Shown here one piece after another: positions 6,094 to 13,641 of a stretch of 22,058 bases of DNA. Each line of letters opens with the position of its first letter. Positions within the stretch are counted from its first letter, which is position 1. The position numbers were made by a program, and so were the translations under genes. Source of the stretch: DASRYH01 sp035687245 (lineage in GTDB: Bacteria; Actinomycetota; Coriobacteriia; Anaerosomatales; PHET01); NCBI GenBank assembly GCA_035687245.1, contig DASRYH010000059.1:1-22058 (forward strand), written 5' to 3'. The notes under the pieces were generated by a model. That model was not told the origin of the DNA and searched no databases. It saw only the letters and a list, made by a program, of their open reading frames with translations.

Positions 6094-6948
6094 GTGGCCA
6101 AGATCGCAGTTGTCACAGACAGTACGAGCGACCTGACCGCCCAAGAGCTCACGGACCTCGGTGTGACGATGGTTCCGCTCAAGGTTCTATTCGGCGACGA
6201 GAGCTACCTGGACTGGGTCGAGCTCATGCCCGAGGAGTTCTACAAGCGCCTTGTTGCATCTCCGATCCTGCCGAAGACCTCGCAGCCGTCCCCGGCTGAC
6301 TTCCAGGACGCTTACGACAAGCTTGCCGACGAAGGCTACGAAGGCATCGTCTCGATTCACCTCTCCGCAGCACTTTCCGGCACGCACGAGTCGGCGATGC
6401 TTGCATCGAAGAAGTCCCGCATCCCGGTGCGTGTGGTGGACAGCAAGGAAGTCACGCGTGCGCTCGGCATGGTAGTGACCGAGACGGCCCGTGTCGCCGC
6501 TACCGGCGCCGATCTCGACGCCGTGGAGAAGGTGGCGCTGGATGTAGCCGCCAGCATGCGTGTCTTCTTCGTGGTCGAGTCGCTCGAGTACCTGGTCAAG
6601 GGCGGCCGCGCAGGCAAGGCGCAGGGCCTCGCGGCCTCGCTGCTCAACATCAAGCCCGTGCTGATGGTCAACGACGACGGCATCATCGAGCCGTTCAAGA
6701 AAGTGAAGGGCAAGAAGAAGGCGATCGCCGAAATGGCCGCGCACGTCGCCGAAGAGGCCAAGGCCTCCGGCCGCCTACGCCTGTCGCTGTTGCACGCCGC
6801 CAACGACGAGGATGCCGCGGAGTTCCGCCGCGAGCTCGATGCTATCGGCGCTGACGTCGAGTATGAGCGTGAGGGCGCGATTGGCGCCGTCATCGGCACC
6901 TACACCGGTCCGGGCGTCGTGGGCGCGGCCTACTACCGCGCTCAGTAG
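6094..6948 (+). CDS. fakB: DegV family fatty-acid-binding protein (FakB)
   Basis: This 284-residue protein belongs to the DegV/FakB family, which buries one fatty acid and presents its carboxylate to FakA. Seen in order are 'VTDSTSDLT' (7-15), 'KTSQPSPADF', 'SIHLSAALSGTHESA', 'VRVVDSKEVTRALGM', 'LEYLVKGGRAGKAQGLAASLLNIKPVL' and the C-terminal 'IGTYTGPGVVG'. These are the usual lipid-pocket and fold markers. The GTG start at 6094 has AAGGAG (6081-6086) 7 bases before it. Its position directly after fakA supports a FakA/FakB pair. Chain-length or saturation preference cannot be read from sequence alone. The recG reading frame begins 13 bases after the stop. Confidence 0.9.
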   Translation: MAKIAVVTDSTSDLTAQELTDLGVTMVPLKVLFGDESYLDWVELMPEEFYKRLVASPILPKTSQPSPADFQDAYDKLADEGYEGIVSIHLSAALSGTHESAMLASKKSRIPVRVVDSKEVTRALGMVVTETARVAATGADLDAVEKVALDVAASMRVFFVVESLEYLVKGGRAGKAQGLAASLLNIKPVLMVNDDGIIEPFKKVKGKKKAIAEMAAHVAEEAKASGRLRLSLLHAANDEDAAEFRRELDAIGADVEYEREGAIGAVIGTYTGPGVVGAAYYRAQ

Positions 6949-6961
6949 CGTCTCTGCAGCT

Positions 6962-9061
6962 GTGAGCGCCGAGGCGTCGACACGCGCAAGCCGGCTGGCC
7001 GCATGGGCCGAGCCGGTTGCAAGCGCCCGCTACGTCGACGCGACGCGCGCTGACGCGCTCGCCAAACTCGATATTGCCACCATCGGACAGCTCGTCATGC
7101 ACGTGCCGTTCCGCTATCTCGACCTGACTTCCACGCCCACGCTCGCCCAGGCGCGCCCAGGTGTAGAGGCCACGGTTGTCGGCCGCGTTCATCGCGTGAC
7201 GGTGAAGAAGCCCAAGCCGCGACTGTCGATCACCGAAGTCGCCATCGTGGACGGCACCGGCGCGCTCATCGGCGTCTGGTTCAACCAGCCGTGGGTCCAC
7301 CAGCGCTTCGCGGTGGGGGACTCAGTGGCGTTTGCGGGCAAGGTAGAGCTCGACTACGGCATGAAGCAGATCAAGACGCCGTTTGTGGAGAAGCTCGCCG
7401 ACCGCGCCGAGGCACCCTCTCCCGGGCGTGTCATCCCCGTGCACCGCGCCACTGAGGGCCTCACGACGGGCTGGCTCCGCCGTCTGATCGCAGCCGCCGT
7501 CGACGACTACGCCAACGTGAGCGATCACCTGCCGGTCGCCGTGCGCCTGAAGCGCGATCTCGTCTCGCTGTCCTCGGCCTTGCGAGACGTGCACTTCCCG
7601 GTAGATCTCGAGTCCGCTCGCAATGCCCGCCGAAGGCTCGCCTACGACGAGCTGCTCTCGCTACAGGTGTACATGGCGCTTCGCCGCCATGCGCTCACGG
7701 CCGAGCAGGCTGGCGTCACGCACGTGACTGACGGGCCCAAACGCGCCGCTCTAGCCAAAGCGATGCCCTTCGCGCTTACGGGTGACCAAGAACGCGCAGT
7801 CGCAGAGATCTTGGCCGACATGGGGCAGCCACGCCCGATGAACCGCATGCTTCTGGGCGACGTCGGCACTGGCAAGACCGCCGTGGCCGCCCACGCGCTC
7901 GCTGCAGTAGCAGACACCGGCTCTCAGGCCGCGATGATGGCGCCCACTGAGGTGCTCGCGATCCAGTACGCCGAAAAGGTCGGGCCGCTGCTGGAGGCCG
8001 CCGGCATCTCCTGGCGACTACTCACGGGCTCAACGCCGACCTCCGAGCGCAAGCAGATCCTTGCGCAGCTGGCTTCAGGCGAGCTCGCCGTGCTCTTCGG
8101 CACGCATGCGCTGCTCGAGTCCGACGTCGAGTTCGCTCGCCTCACGCTCGCCGTCGTCGACGAGCAGCACCGCTTCGGCGTGAACCAGCGGCTGGGGTTG
8201 CGTGGCAAGGGTGCTTCGGCTGACCTGCTCGTCATGACGGCCACACCCATCCCGCGCTCGCTCGCACTCACGCTCTACGGCGATCTGGCCACGTCCTACC
8301 TGCGGGAACGCCCGGGTGACCGCCCGCCGGTGAAGACCAAGCTGGTGACCATCTCCGGCTCGCAGCGCGCCCTCGATTCGGTTCGCGCCGCCGCGCGCGC
8401 TGGGCAGCAGGCCTACATCGTCTGCGCGCTCGTCGAGGAGTCAGAGACCGCCGAAGCCAAGGCCGCAACCCGCGAGGCCGAGCGACTGCGCAACCAGGTC
8501 TTTCCTGACCTGCGCGTGGACTTGCTCACCGGACGCATGAAGCCTGCCGAAAAGGCTGATGTCATGCGGCGTTTCCGTGCCGGCGAGATTGACGTACTCG
8601 TCTCAACTACCGTGATCGAAGTCGGCGTGGACGTCCCCAACGCCACCGTGATGATCGTCGAGAACGCCGACCGCTTCGGCCTCGCGCAGCTCCATCAGCT
8701 GCGTGGTCGCGTGGGGCGCGGCGAGCATCCGGGCGAAGTGTGGCTCGTCTCTGACGCTCGCTCGAGGGAGTCGCGCGAGCGCCTCGCCGTGCTTGAAGGG
8801 ACCTCAGACGGCTTCGAGCTTGCCGAGCACGACCTGCGCATCCGCGGGGAAGGGCGCGTCTTCGGCGACCGCCAGCACGGCATGCCGGACCTGCGGGTGG
8901 CAAACCTGCTCGACGACCTCGACATCGTGGAGATGGCGCGCGTCGACGCCTTCGAGATAGTCGCTGGCGACCCGCATCTGACGGCTGCTGAACACGCGCC
9001 GCTCATGCGCCGGGTACACCAGGTCTACGAGAGCGCCTGGAAGTGGGTGAGCTCCGGGTGA
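6962..9061 (+). CDS. recG: ATP-dependent DNA helicase RecG
   Basis: This 699-residue superfamily 2 helicase rescues stalled replication forks and branch-migrates Holliday junctions. It has an N-terminal wedge/OB domain ('RPGVEATVVGRVHRVTV' near 65). The helicase core follows, with Walker A 'GDVGTGKTAVA' (about 299-309), the DExH box 'DEQHRFGV' (about 400), 'MTATPIPRSLAL', 'STTVIEVGVDVPNATVMIVENADRFGLAQLHQLRGRVGRG', and the RecG C-terminal region. The start is uncertain. The GTG at 6962 is chosen because the frame upstream overlaps fakB extensively and the first conserved residues follow soon after, but no clear Shine-Dalgarno site is present. The length is near the family norm. The stop overlaps the rsmD start. 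Confidence 0.94.
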   Translation: MSAEASTRASRLAAWAEPVASARYVDATRADALAKLDIATIGQLVMHVPFRYLDLTSTPTLAQARPGVEATVVGRVHRVTVKKPKPRLSITEVAIVDGTGALIGVWFNQPWVHQRFAVGDSVAFAGKVELDYGMKQIKTPFVEKLADRAEAPSPGRVIPVHRATEGLTTGWLRRLIAAAVDDYANVSDHLPVAVRLKRDLVSLSSALRDVHFPVDLESARNARRRLAYDELLSLQVYMALRRHALTAEQAGVTHVTDGPKRAALAKAMPFALTGDQERAVAEILADMGQPRPMNRMLLGDVGTGKTAVAAHALAAVADTGSQAAMMAPTEVLAIQYAEKVGPLLEAAGISWRLLTGSTPTSERKQILAQLASGELAVLFGTHALLESDVEFARLTLAVVDEQHRFGVNQRLGLRGKGASADLLVMTATPIPRSLALTLYGDLATSYLRERPGDRPPVKTKLVTISGSQRALDSVRAAARAGQQAYIVCALVEESETAEAKAATREAERLRNQVFPDLRVDLLTGRMKPAEKADVMRRFRAGEIDVLVSTTVIEVGVDVPNATVMIVENADRFGLAQLHQLRGRVGRGEHPGEVWLVSDARSRESRERLAVLEGTSDGFELAEHDLRIRGEGRVFGDRQHGMPDLRVANLLDDLDIVEMARVDAFEIVAGDPHLTAAEHAPLMRRVHQVYESAWKWVSSG

Positions 9062-9639
9062 GAATCATCGGAGGGGAGTGGCGAGGCAGGCGCATCAGCC
9101 CGCCGAAGGGCACGGCCACGCGTCCCACCACCGACAGGGTGCGTGAGGCGGTCTTCTCAGCGATCGCTTCGCGCATCGGCGACGACATGGGCGGAGGCAG
9201 TGTTCTCGACGCGTTTGCCGGCAGCGGTGCGCTGGGCCTGGAGGCGCTCTCGCGTGGCGCTACTTCGGCGACTTTTGTGGAGGCGCATCGCCCCACTACA
9301 GCAGTCATCCAGTCCAACATCGAGTCGCTTGGCGCGACCCATCGGGCACGAGTTGTCGCATCCGACCTGTTCACGGTAGTCGCACGAGCGATACCCGGTG
9401 CCCCGTTCGCGTTGATTCTGCTCGACCCGCCGTATAAACTCGACGCGGCCCGGGTGAGCGATGCACTGGCGACGCTGGCCCAAGGTGGCGGAATCGAAGA
9501 TGGCGCGCTCGTGAGCTGGGAGCACGCATCTGAGGATGAAGTCGTCTGGCCCGAGGGGTTTGAGCCCGTGGCGAGCAAACGCTACGGCACGACAGCGGTC
9601 GATATGGCAGTCTACGAGAGGGAGCCGAAGGAGCAGTGA
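9058..9639 (+). CDS. rsmD: 16S rRNA (guanine966-N2)-methyltransferase RsmD
   Basis: This 193-residue Rossmann-fold methyltransferase uses S-adenosylmethionine to methylate G966 of 16S rRNA. It begins in the typical way, 'MRIIGGEWRGRRI', followed by 'RPTTDRVREAVFSAI', the SAM-binding motif 'VLDAFAGSGALGLEALSRGA', and the catalytic 'DPPY' (123-126). The GTG at 9058 overlaps the recG stop (GTGA) and gives exactly the family N-terminus. An in-frame GTG at 9043 would add five residues and is less likely. The stop again overlaps the next start (GTGA with coaD). The rsmD-coaD pair is a common bacterial arrangement. Confidence 0.93.
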   Translation: MRIIGGEWRGRRISPPKGTATRPTTDRVREAVFSAIASRIGDDMGGGSVLDAFAGSGALGLEALSRGATSATFVEAHRPTTAVIQSNIESLGATHRARVVASDLFTVVARAIPGAPFALILLDPPYKLDAARVSDALATLAQGGGIEDGALVSWEHASEDEVVWPEGFEPVASKRYGTTAVDMAVYEREPKEQ

Positions 9640-10118
9640 ACCGAGCAGTAGTCCCGGGCACCTTCGATCCGGTCACCTCCGGCCATCTCGACATCATCGA
9701 GCGTGCCGCCGCCCTTTTCGACGAGGTGGTGGTCGGAGTTGCGCTGTCCGACAAGAAGAATGGCGGGCCGCTGTTCACACCGGAGGAGCGCGTTGCTCTG
9801 ATTGAAGGCGCGACCCAGCATCTGGGAAACGTCACGGTTCGTCCTTTTGATACGCTATTGGTGGATTTCGCCGAAGAGGTGGGTGCGTCGGTGGCTGTGA
9901 AGGGCCTGCGCGCCGTCACCGACTTCGAGCGTGAGTTCCAGATGGCCGCGCTGAACTGGCGTCTCGATGCGAAGATAGAGACGATGTTCATCATGGCGGT
10001 ACCTGAGTACATGTATTTGAGTTCGTCGGCGGTCAAGGAGATCGCCCGACATGGCGGATCGGTGCGCGGTCTCGTGCCCGACGAAGTGTGTGACGCGCTC
10101 GAGCAGAAGCTGCTCTAG
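9636..10118 (+). CDS. coaD: Phosphopantetheine adenylyltransferase
   Basis: This 160-residue enzyme joins ATP and 4'-phosphopantetheine to form dephospho-CoA, the penultimate step of coenzyme A synthesis. The nucleotidyltransferase signature 'GTFDPVTSGH' is at residues 8-17, with the T/H-x-G-H motif at Thr14-His17. 'KGLRAVTDFEREFQMAALNWRLD' lies mid-protein, and the second signature 'YLSSSAVKEIARHGGSV' follows. The length is standard. The GTG start overlaps the rsmD stop by 4 bases (GTGA), implying coupled translation. CoA supplies the phosphopantetheine arm of the acyl carrier protein encoded downstream (acpP). Confidence 0.96.
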   Translation: MNRAVVPGTFDPVTSGHLDIIERAAALFDEVVVGVALSDKKNGGPLFTPEERVALIEGATQHLGNVTVRPFDTLLVDFAEEVGASVAVKGLRAVTDFEREFQMAALNWRLDAKIETMFIMAVPEYMYLSSSAVKEIARHGGSVRGLVPDEVCDALEQKLL

Positions 10119-10139
10119 GGCACGTTAGGGAGGACCTCA

Positions 10140-10598
10140 ATGGACATCATGGCCCTTATCGACCGAATCGAAGAGATCGTGGACAACGCCAAGGGCGTGC
10201 CGTTCACGCAGCAGAAGATGGTCGAGCCCGACGCGCTCTACGACATCATCGATGAGATTCGGGCTCAGTACCCCGACGAGCTCAAGCAGGCGCGCTGGAT
10301 CGTCAAGGAGCGCCAGGAGATGCTCGAAGAGGCTGAGAAGGAAGCCAACCGAATCCTCGAAGAGGCCCGTGAGCGCGCACAGGCGCTCGCCAACGAGCAG
10401 GAGGTCGTACGCCTTGCCGAAACGCAGGCGGCCGACATCGTCGACAAGGCCCGCCAGCAGGAGCGCGAGATGCGCCTTGGGGCCGAAGACTACGCCGACG
10501 AGATGCTCGCCAACCTCGAGGTCAATCTGGGTAAGCTCCTGACAGCGGTCCAGCGCGGACGCGACCGCATGCAGGGCAAGGTCTCCCAGCGCCAGTAG
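10140..10598 (+). CDS. SepIVA-like coiled-coil protein (DivIVA-related septation factor), short form
   Basis: This 152-residue, highly charged protein is a helical coiled coil for most of its length (about 45-120, rich in Glu, Ala, Arg, Lys and Gln). The N-terminus 'IDRIEEIVDNAKGVPFTQQKMV' and 'LYDIIDEIRAQYPDELKQAR' resembles the start of mycobacterial SepIVA, from memory of that family. The C-terminal part 'QEVVRLAETQAADIVDKA' through 'LEVNLGKLLTAVQRGRDRMQ' resembles its end. SepIVA is about 245 residues, so this version seems to lack the central repeats. Context agrees: in mycobacteria sepIVA is next to the DUF177 gene, with rnc and smc nearby. AGGGAGG (10127-10133) precedes the ATG at 10140; an ATG at 10149 is an alternative. 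It could also be labelled an ATP-synthase-b-like coiled coil by automatic tools, which I consider less likely. Confidence 0.7.
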   Translation: MDIMALIDRIEEIVDNAKGVPFTQQKMVEPDALYDIIDEIRAQYPDELKQARWIVKERQEMLEEAEKEANRILEEARERAQALANEQEVVRLAETQAADIVDKARQQEREMRLGAEDYADEMLANLEVNLGKLLTAVQRGRDRMQGKVSQRQ

Positions 10599-10622
10599 CG
10601 CACAACTAACAGGGAGCTCCCC

Positions 10623-11174
10623 ATGGCCGGATATCGCATCGATGTCCGCCCCTTTCTCGATGAGATCGGGGGCGGCGTCGACATCAATGACACCTTTGAT
10701 CTCAGCGAACTCGTCGTGGGCGACGAGACCTTCGTGATGGTCGAACCCCCTTCGTTTCATGTGAACATCAGCAACGCCGGCGAGGCATTCGTCTCCGTTG
10801 GCCGCGTGACGGCACATGTGCGTGCGACGTGCTCGCGCTGCCTATGCGACTTCGACACCACGATCACCGGTGACATCGAGGGTCTGTGGCCGCGTCCCGG
10901 CCAGCCGCCGCTTGAAGGACAGGACATCTCCGGCGAGGTCGATTCGGAGTACATGATCGACTTGGAGCCTGCGCTGATCGCGGGGCTCACGGTTGAGGCG
11001 CCGTTCGCACCGCTGCACGACGAGGAATGCGCGGGACTGTGTCCGACCTGTGGCGCAGATCTCAACGAAGGTCCGTGCGGCTGCGGGGACGCCGTGGACG
11101 ACGAGCACCCGTTCGCCGCGCTTCAGGGGCTGTCCTTCGGCGATTCGGGCGATTCGGAAGACGCCGAAAGCTGA
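10623..11174 (+). CDS. DUF177 (YceD) family metal-binding protein
   Basis: This 183-residue acidic protein has the DUF177/YceD pattern. An N-terminal beta-rich part is followed by 'VTAHVRATCSRCLCDF' (Cys70, Cys73), then the C-terminal 'C-x3-LCPTCGADLNEGPCGCG' cluster around residues 139-159 and an acidic tail. The cysteines suggest zinc binding. The family is linked to 23S rRNA accumulation in bacteria and chloroplasts, and its gene is almost always directly before rpmF, as here. AGGGAG (10611-10616) lies 6 bases before the ATG. The gap to the sepIVA-like gene is only 24 bases, so the two are probably one transcript. Confidence 0.88.
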   Translation: MAGYRIDVRPFLDEIGGGVDINDTFDLSELVVGDETFVMVEPPSFHVNISNAGEAFVSVGRVTAHVRATCSRCLCDFDTTITGDIEGLWPRPGQPPLEGQDISGEVDSEYMIDLEPALIAGLTVEAPFAPLHDEECAGLCPTCGADLNEGPCGCGDAVDDEHPFAALQGLSFGDSGDSEDAES

Positions 11175-11175
11175 T

Positions 11176-11217
11176 GTAGTACGGGTGCTACCACGACCGA
11201 TAATGGCGTGGTATCAT
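11176..11217 (+). promoter_or_regulatory. Putative promoter and operator-like inverted repeats before rpmF-plsX
   Basis: Directly after the DUF177 stop lies an imperfect palindrome, GTAGTACGGGTGCTAC (11176-11191), whose 7-base arms match in six positions. A second inverted repeat, TACCAC (11189-11194) with GTGGTA (11208-11213), overlaps a -10-like TATCAT (11212-11217). No good -35 is visible. The arrangement suggests a repressor site controlling rpmF and the fatty-acid genes. The TAGTAC half-site is only loosely like the Bacillus FapR box, and the regulator is unknown. Confidence 0.4.
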
Positions 11218-11229
11218 TCTCGCTCGTGC

Positions 11230-11280
11230 GCGAGCCGCAATGGCTCGCCCTTGTGTGTATACCGAGCGCCGACAGGGCGC
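11230..11280 (+). other. Two small hairpins in the rpmF leader
   Basis: GCGAGCC (11230-11236) pairs with GGCTCGC (11242-11248) around a 5-base loop. GCGCC (11266-11270) pairs with GGCGC (11276-11280) around another. Both lie in the predicted 5' leader of rpmF. No T-run follows either one, so they are not classical terminators; a role in mRNA stability or ribosomal-protein feedback is only possible. Confidence 0.4.
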
Positions 11281-11307
11281 CAAGACGTGGAAGAGAGTGC
11301 CAAGAAG

Positions 11308-11484
11308 ATGGCTGTCCCGAAGCGAAAGACCGGTCGCGCCAAGACCAACTCGCGTCGCTCCTCGCACAAGCTCGAGGCTTCGGCGATTTCGACGTGCCCG
11401 CAGTGCAACCAGCCCAAGCTGCCGCACCGTGTGTGCCCCGAGTGCGGTTACTACAACGGCAAGGAAATCATCGACACCGAGTAG
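11308..11484 (+). CDS. rpmF: Large ribosomal subunit protein bL32
   Basis: This 58-residue basic protein of the 50S subunit begins 'MAVPKRKTGRAKTNSRRSSHKL' and contains the zinc ribbon 'CPQCNQPKLPHRVCPECGYYNG' (two Cys-x2-Cys pairs). These are the standard bL32 features. The ATG at 11308 is fixed by the conserved N-terminus; a much longer open frame upstream is not coding. A weak GAAGAGAG-like ribosome binding site lies about 9 bases upstream. The gene sits between DUF177 and plsX, a long-known bacterial arrangement that links ribosome and phospholipid gene expression. Confidence 0.96.
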   Translation: MAVPKRKTGRAKTNSRRSSHKLEASAISTCPQCNQPKLPHRVCPECGYYNGKEIIDTE

Positions 11485-11493
11485 TCCCGTCGC

Positions 11494-11512
11494 AGGATCC
11501 GCCTTGGGTCCT
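11494..11512 (+). other. Intercistronic hairpin between rpmF and plsX
   Basis: AGGATCC (11494-11500) pairs with GGGTCCT (11506-11512), including one T-G wobble, around a GCCTT loop. This gives a 7-base-pair stem just after the rpmF stop. There is no T-run, so it is more likely an mRNA processing or stability element, or chance, than a terminator. Confidence 0.35.
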
Positions 11513-11548
11513 ACGAGGTCTCATCTACGAGCCGACCAGGGAGCTTTA

Positions 11549-12550
11549 GTGTCACAAAGTAGCTCTATCACGATCGCCGTCGACGCTGTCGGCGGCGATT
11601 TCGCACCCAAAGAAGTGCTTGCCGGCGTCGCTCTGGCCATCGCGCGCGACCCTGAGGTCCACGTCGTGCTGACCGGCCCCGCCGACGTGGTGGAGCCGTT
11701 CGCCGCCTCGCATCCGGGCCGTGTGTCTGCACACGCGACGACCGAGATCATCGCGATGGACGAGCATCCGGCCACCGCCGTGCGCTCCAAGAAGGACTCC
11801 TCGATCGTCGTCGGCTGCCGCCTTGTGCGCGAAGGTGAAGCCGACGCGTTCTTCAGCGCGGGCTCTACGGGTGCGGCGATGGCGGCGGCGACGATCGTCA
11901 TGGGCCGCATCAAGGGCGTGCAGCGCCCTGCAATCGCGACGGTGTTGCCTACCGCCTGCGAGCCTGCCGTCCTGTTGGACGTGGGTGCCAATGCGGACTG
12001 CAAGCCCGAGTACCTCGTGCAGTTCGCGCAGATGGGCGCTGAGTACGCTCGCGTGGTCCTTGGTGTCGAGAAGCCGCGTATCGGGCTGCTCAACATCGGC
12101 GAGGAGCCCACGAAGGGCAGCCAGCTCGCTCAGGACGCACACGCAGCCATCGCCGAGCACGTCGAGGGCTTCATCGGCAACATCGAGGGGCGCGACGTTA
12201 CCTCGGGCGAGGCCGACGTCATCGTGACCGACGGCTTCACCGGCAACGTCGCCCTGAAGCTGCTCGAAGGCACGAGCAAGACGCTGCTTTCGCAGATGAA
12301 GGAAGCGATGACGTCTTCGGTGATCAACACCCTTGCCGCGGCCGTCCTCAAGCCGTCGCTCAACAAGCTCAAGGAGCGCCTCGACCCGGATACCTATGGC
12401 GGGGCGCCGCTGCTGGGCGTGAACGGCGTCTGCATCATCGCCCACGGATCTTCGAAGGCGACAGCGGTGTGTAACGGCATCTTGGTGGCGGCCCGAGCGG
12501 TCCGCGGCGGGCTCACCGCGCGCATCGCCGAAAGCATCGCATCCGAGTGA
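11549..12550 (+). CDS. plsX: Phosphate acyltransferase PlsX
   Basis: This 333-residue enzyme interconverts acyl-ACP and acyl-phosphate, supplying acyl-phosphate to the membrane acyltransferase PlsY for phosphatidic acid synthesis. It begins 'ITIAVDAVGGDFAPKEVLAGV', the family N-terminal glycine-rich segment (usually D-A-M-G-G-D). Further markers are 'VRSKKDSSIVVG', 'SAGSTGAAMAAATIVMGRIKGVQRPAIATVLP', 'LLDVGANADCKPEYLVQFA', 'IGLLNIGEEPTKGS', 'VIVTDGFTGNVALKLLEG' and 'GAPLLGVNGVCIIAHGSS'. The GTG at 11549 has GGGAG (11539-11543) just upstream. Its acyl-phosphate product is the same as that of FakA/FakB encoded 5 kb upstream, so endogenous and exogenous fatty-acid routes meet here. Confidence 0.96.
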   Translation: MSQSSSITIAVDAVGGDFAPKEVLAGVALAIARDPEVHVVLTGPADVVEPFAASHPGRVSAHATTEIIAMDEHPATAVRSKKDSSIVVGCRLVREGEADAFFSAGSTGAAMAAATIVMGRIKGVQRPAIATVLPTACEPAVLLDVGANADCKPEYLVQFAQMGAEYARVVLGVEKPRIGLLNIGEEPTKGSQLAQDAHAAIAEHVEGFIGNIEGRDVTSGEADVIVTDGFTGNVALKLLEGTSKTLLSQMKEAMTSSVINTLAAAVLKPSLNKLKERLDPDTYGGAPLLGVNGVCIIAHGSSKATAVCNGILVAARAVRGGLTARIAESIASE

Positions 12551-12629
12551 CTTCTCAGACTGTCTTTGTTATGCGACTCTGCCGCATACTCCAAGGCACG
12601 TCACGACTACAGATAGGGACACGGCGACC

Positions 12630-13637
12630 GTGATGAAACGCTACGCCCAGATCGTCGGAGTTGGCTCGTATCTGCCTGAGCGGATCATGACCAACGCCGA
12701 CCTCGAGAAGCTCGTGGACACGAGCGACGAGTGGATCACCTCGCGCACCGGCATCCGTGAGCGCCGCGTAGTGGCCGAAGGGGAGACGACTTCCGATCTC
12801 GCCGCGCGCGCCGCGCGAATCGCGATGGATCGCGCGGGTGTGTCGGGCGATGAGATCGACTTGCTCTATCTGGGCACCACGAGCCCCGACTACATCCTGC
12901 CTTCCACGGCGTGCCAGACGCAGGCCAAGCTCGGCCTGACCTGTCCGGCACTCGATACGCTCGCGGCGTGTTCCAGCTTCGTCTACGCGCTACATGCTGC
13001 CGCATCCGCCATCGAGGCGGGTCGCGCTGACACCGTGCTTGTGATCGGCGCTGAGGCACTCACACGCCACATCGACTTCTCGGACCGCGGCACGTGCGTG
13101 CTCTTCGGCGACGGCGCCGGCGCTGTCGTACTCAAGGCTGGCGACGAACCGGGCGTCGAGTCGGTAGTGCTTGGCGCCGACGGCTCGCAGGGCGATGCGC
13201 TCATCATCCCTGCAGGCGGCGCGGCACATCCCGCTACCGCTGAGACCGTGGCCGCCGGCGACCAGTACGTGAAGATGCTGGGCAACGACGTCTACCGCTT
13301 CGCCATCAAGGTCATCCCGAGCTCCACGCTCGAGGCGCTGGCGGCCTCCGGCTACACGGTGGACGACCTCACGTGGCTTGTTCCGCACCAGGCCAACAAG
13401 CGCATCATCGACACCGTCGACGAGCGTTTGGGCATCGATGATTCGCGTGTCTACATCGGGCTCGACAAGAAGGGAAACACGTCGGCGGCCTCGATACCTC
13501 TGGCACTAGACGACCTGTATACTAGCGGGCAACTTTCGCCCGGCAATCTGCTTGCGCTGGTGGGTTTTGGCGCGGGTCTTACGTGGGGCGCTGCGGTAGT
13601 CCGCTGGACGCTTCCCGCATACAACGAGAGGGACTAG
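12630..13637 (+). CDS. fabH: 3-oxoacyl-ACP synthase III (FabH)
   Basis: This 335-residue condensing enzyme starts fatty-acid synthesis by joining an acyl-CoA primer to malonyl-ACP. The catalytic triad is visible: Cys114 in 'LAACSSFVYAL', His253 in 'WLVPHQANKRI', and Asn283 in 'GNTSAASIPLAL'. 'TSDEWITSRTGIRERR' near the N-terminus is typical. The GTG at 12630 is 10 bases after AGGGA (12615-12619); an ATG at 12633 directly follows and is an alternative start. The 79-base gap after plsX holds a small ATGCG/CGCAT hairpin (12571-12575 with 12583-12587) and no convincing promoter. Primer preference (acetyl or branched) cannot be told by eye. Confidence 0.96.
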   Translation: MMKRYAQIVGVGSYLPERIMTNADLEKLVDTSDEWITSRTGIRERRVVAEGETTSDLAARAARIAMDRAGVSGDEIDLLYLGTTSPDYILPSTACQTQAKLGLTCPALDTLAACSSFVYALHAAASAIEAGRADTVLVIGAEALTRHIDFSDRGTCVLFGDGAGAVVLKAGDEPGVESVVLGADGSQGDALIIPAGGAAHPATAETVAAGDQYVKMLGNDVYRFAIKVIPSSTLEALAASGYTVDDLTWLVPHQANKRIIDTVDERLGIDDSRVYIGLDKKGNTSAASIPLALDDLYTSGQLSPGNLLALVGFGAGLTWGAAVVRWTLPAYNERD

Positions 13638-13641
13638 CTTC

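Noticed and set aside
11176..11191. True FapR operator
   Set aside because: Only the TAGTAC half-site resembles the Bacillus FapR box, and no fapR gene is seen; kept only as an unnamed inverted repeat.
12551..12629. Promoter between plsX and fabH (TTGTTA ... CATACT)
   Set aside because: The spacer is only about 13 bases and both hexamers are weak; the genes are close enough to be one operon.
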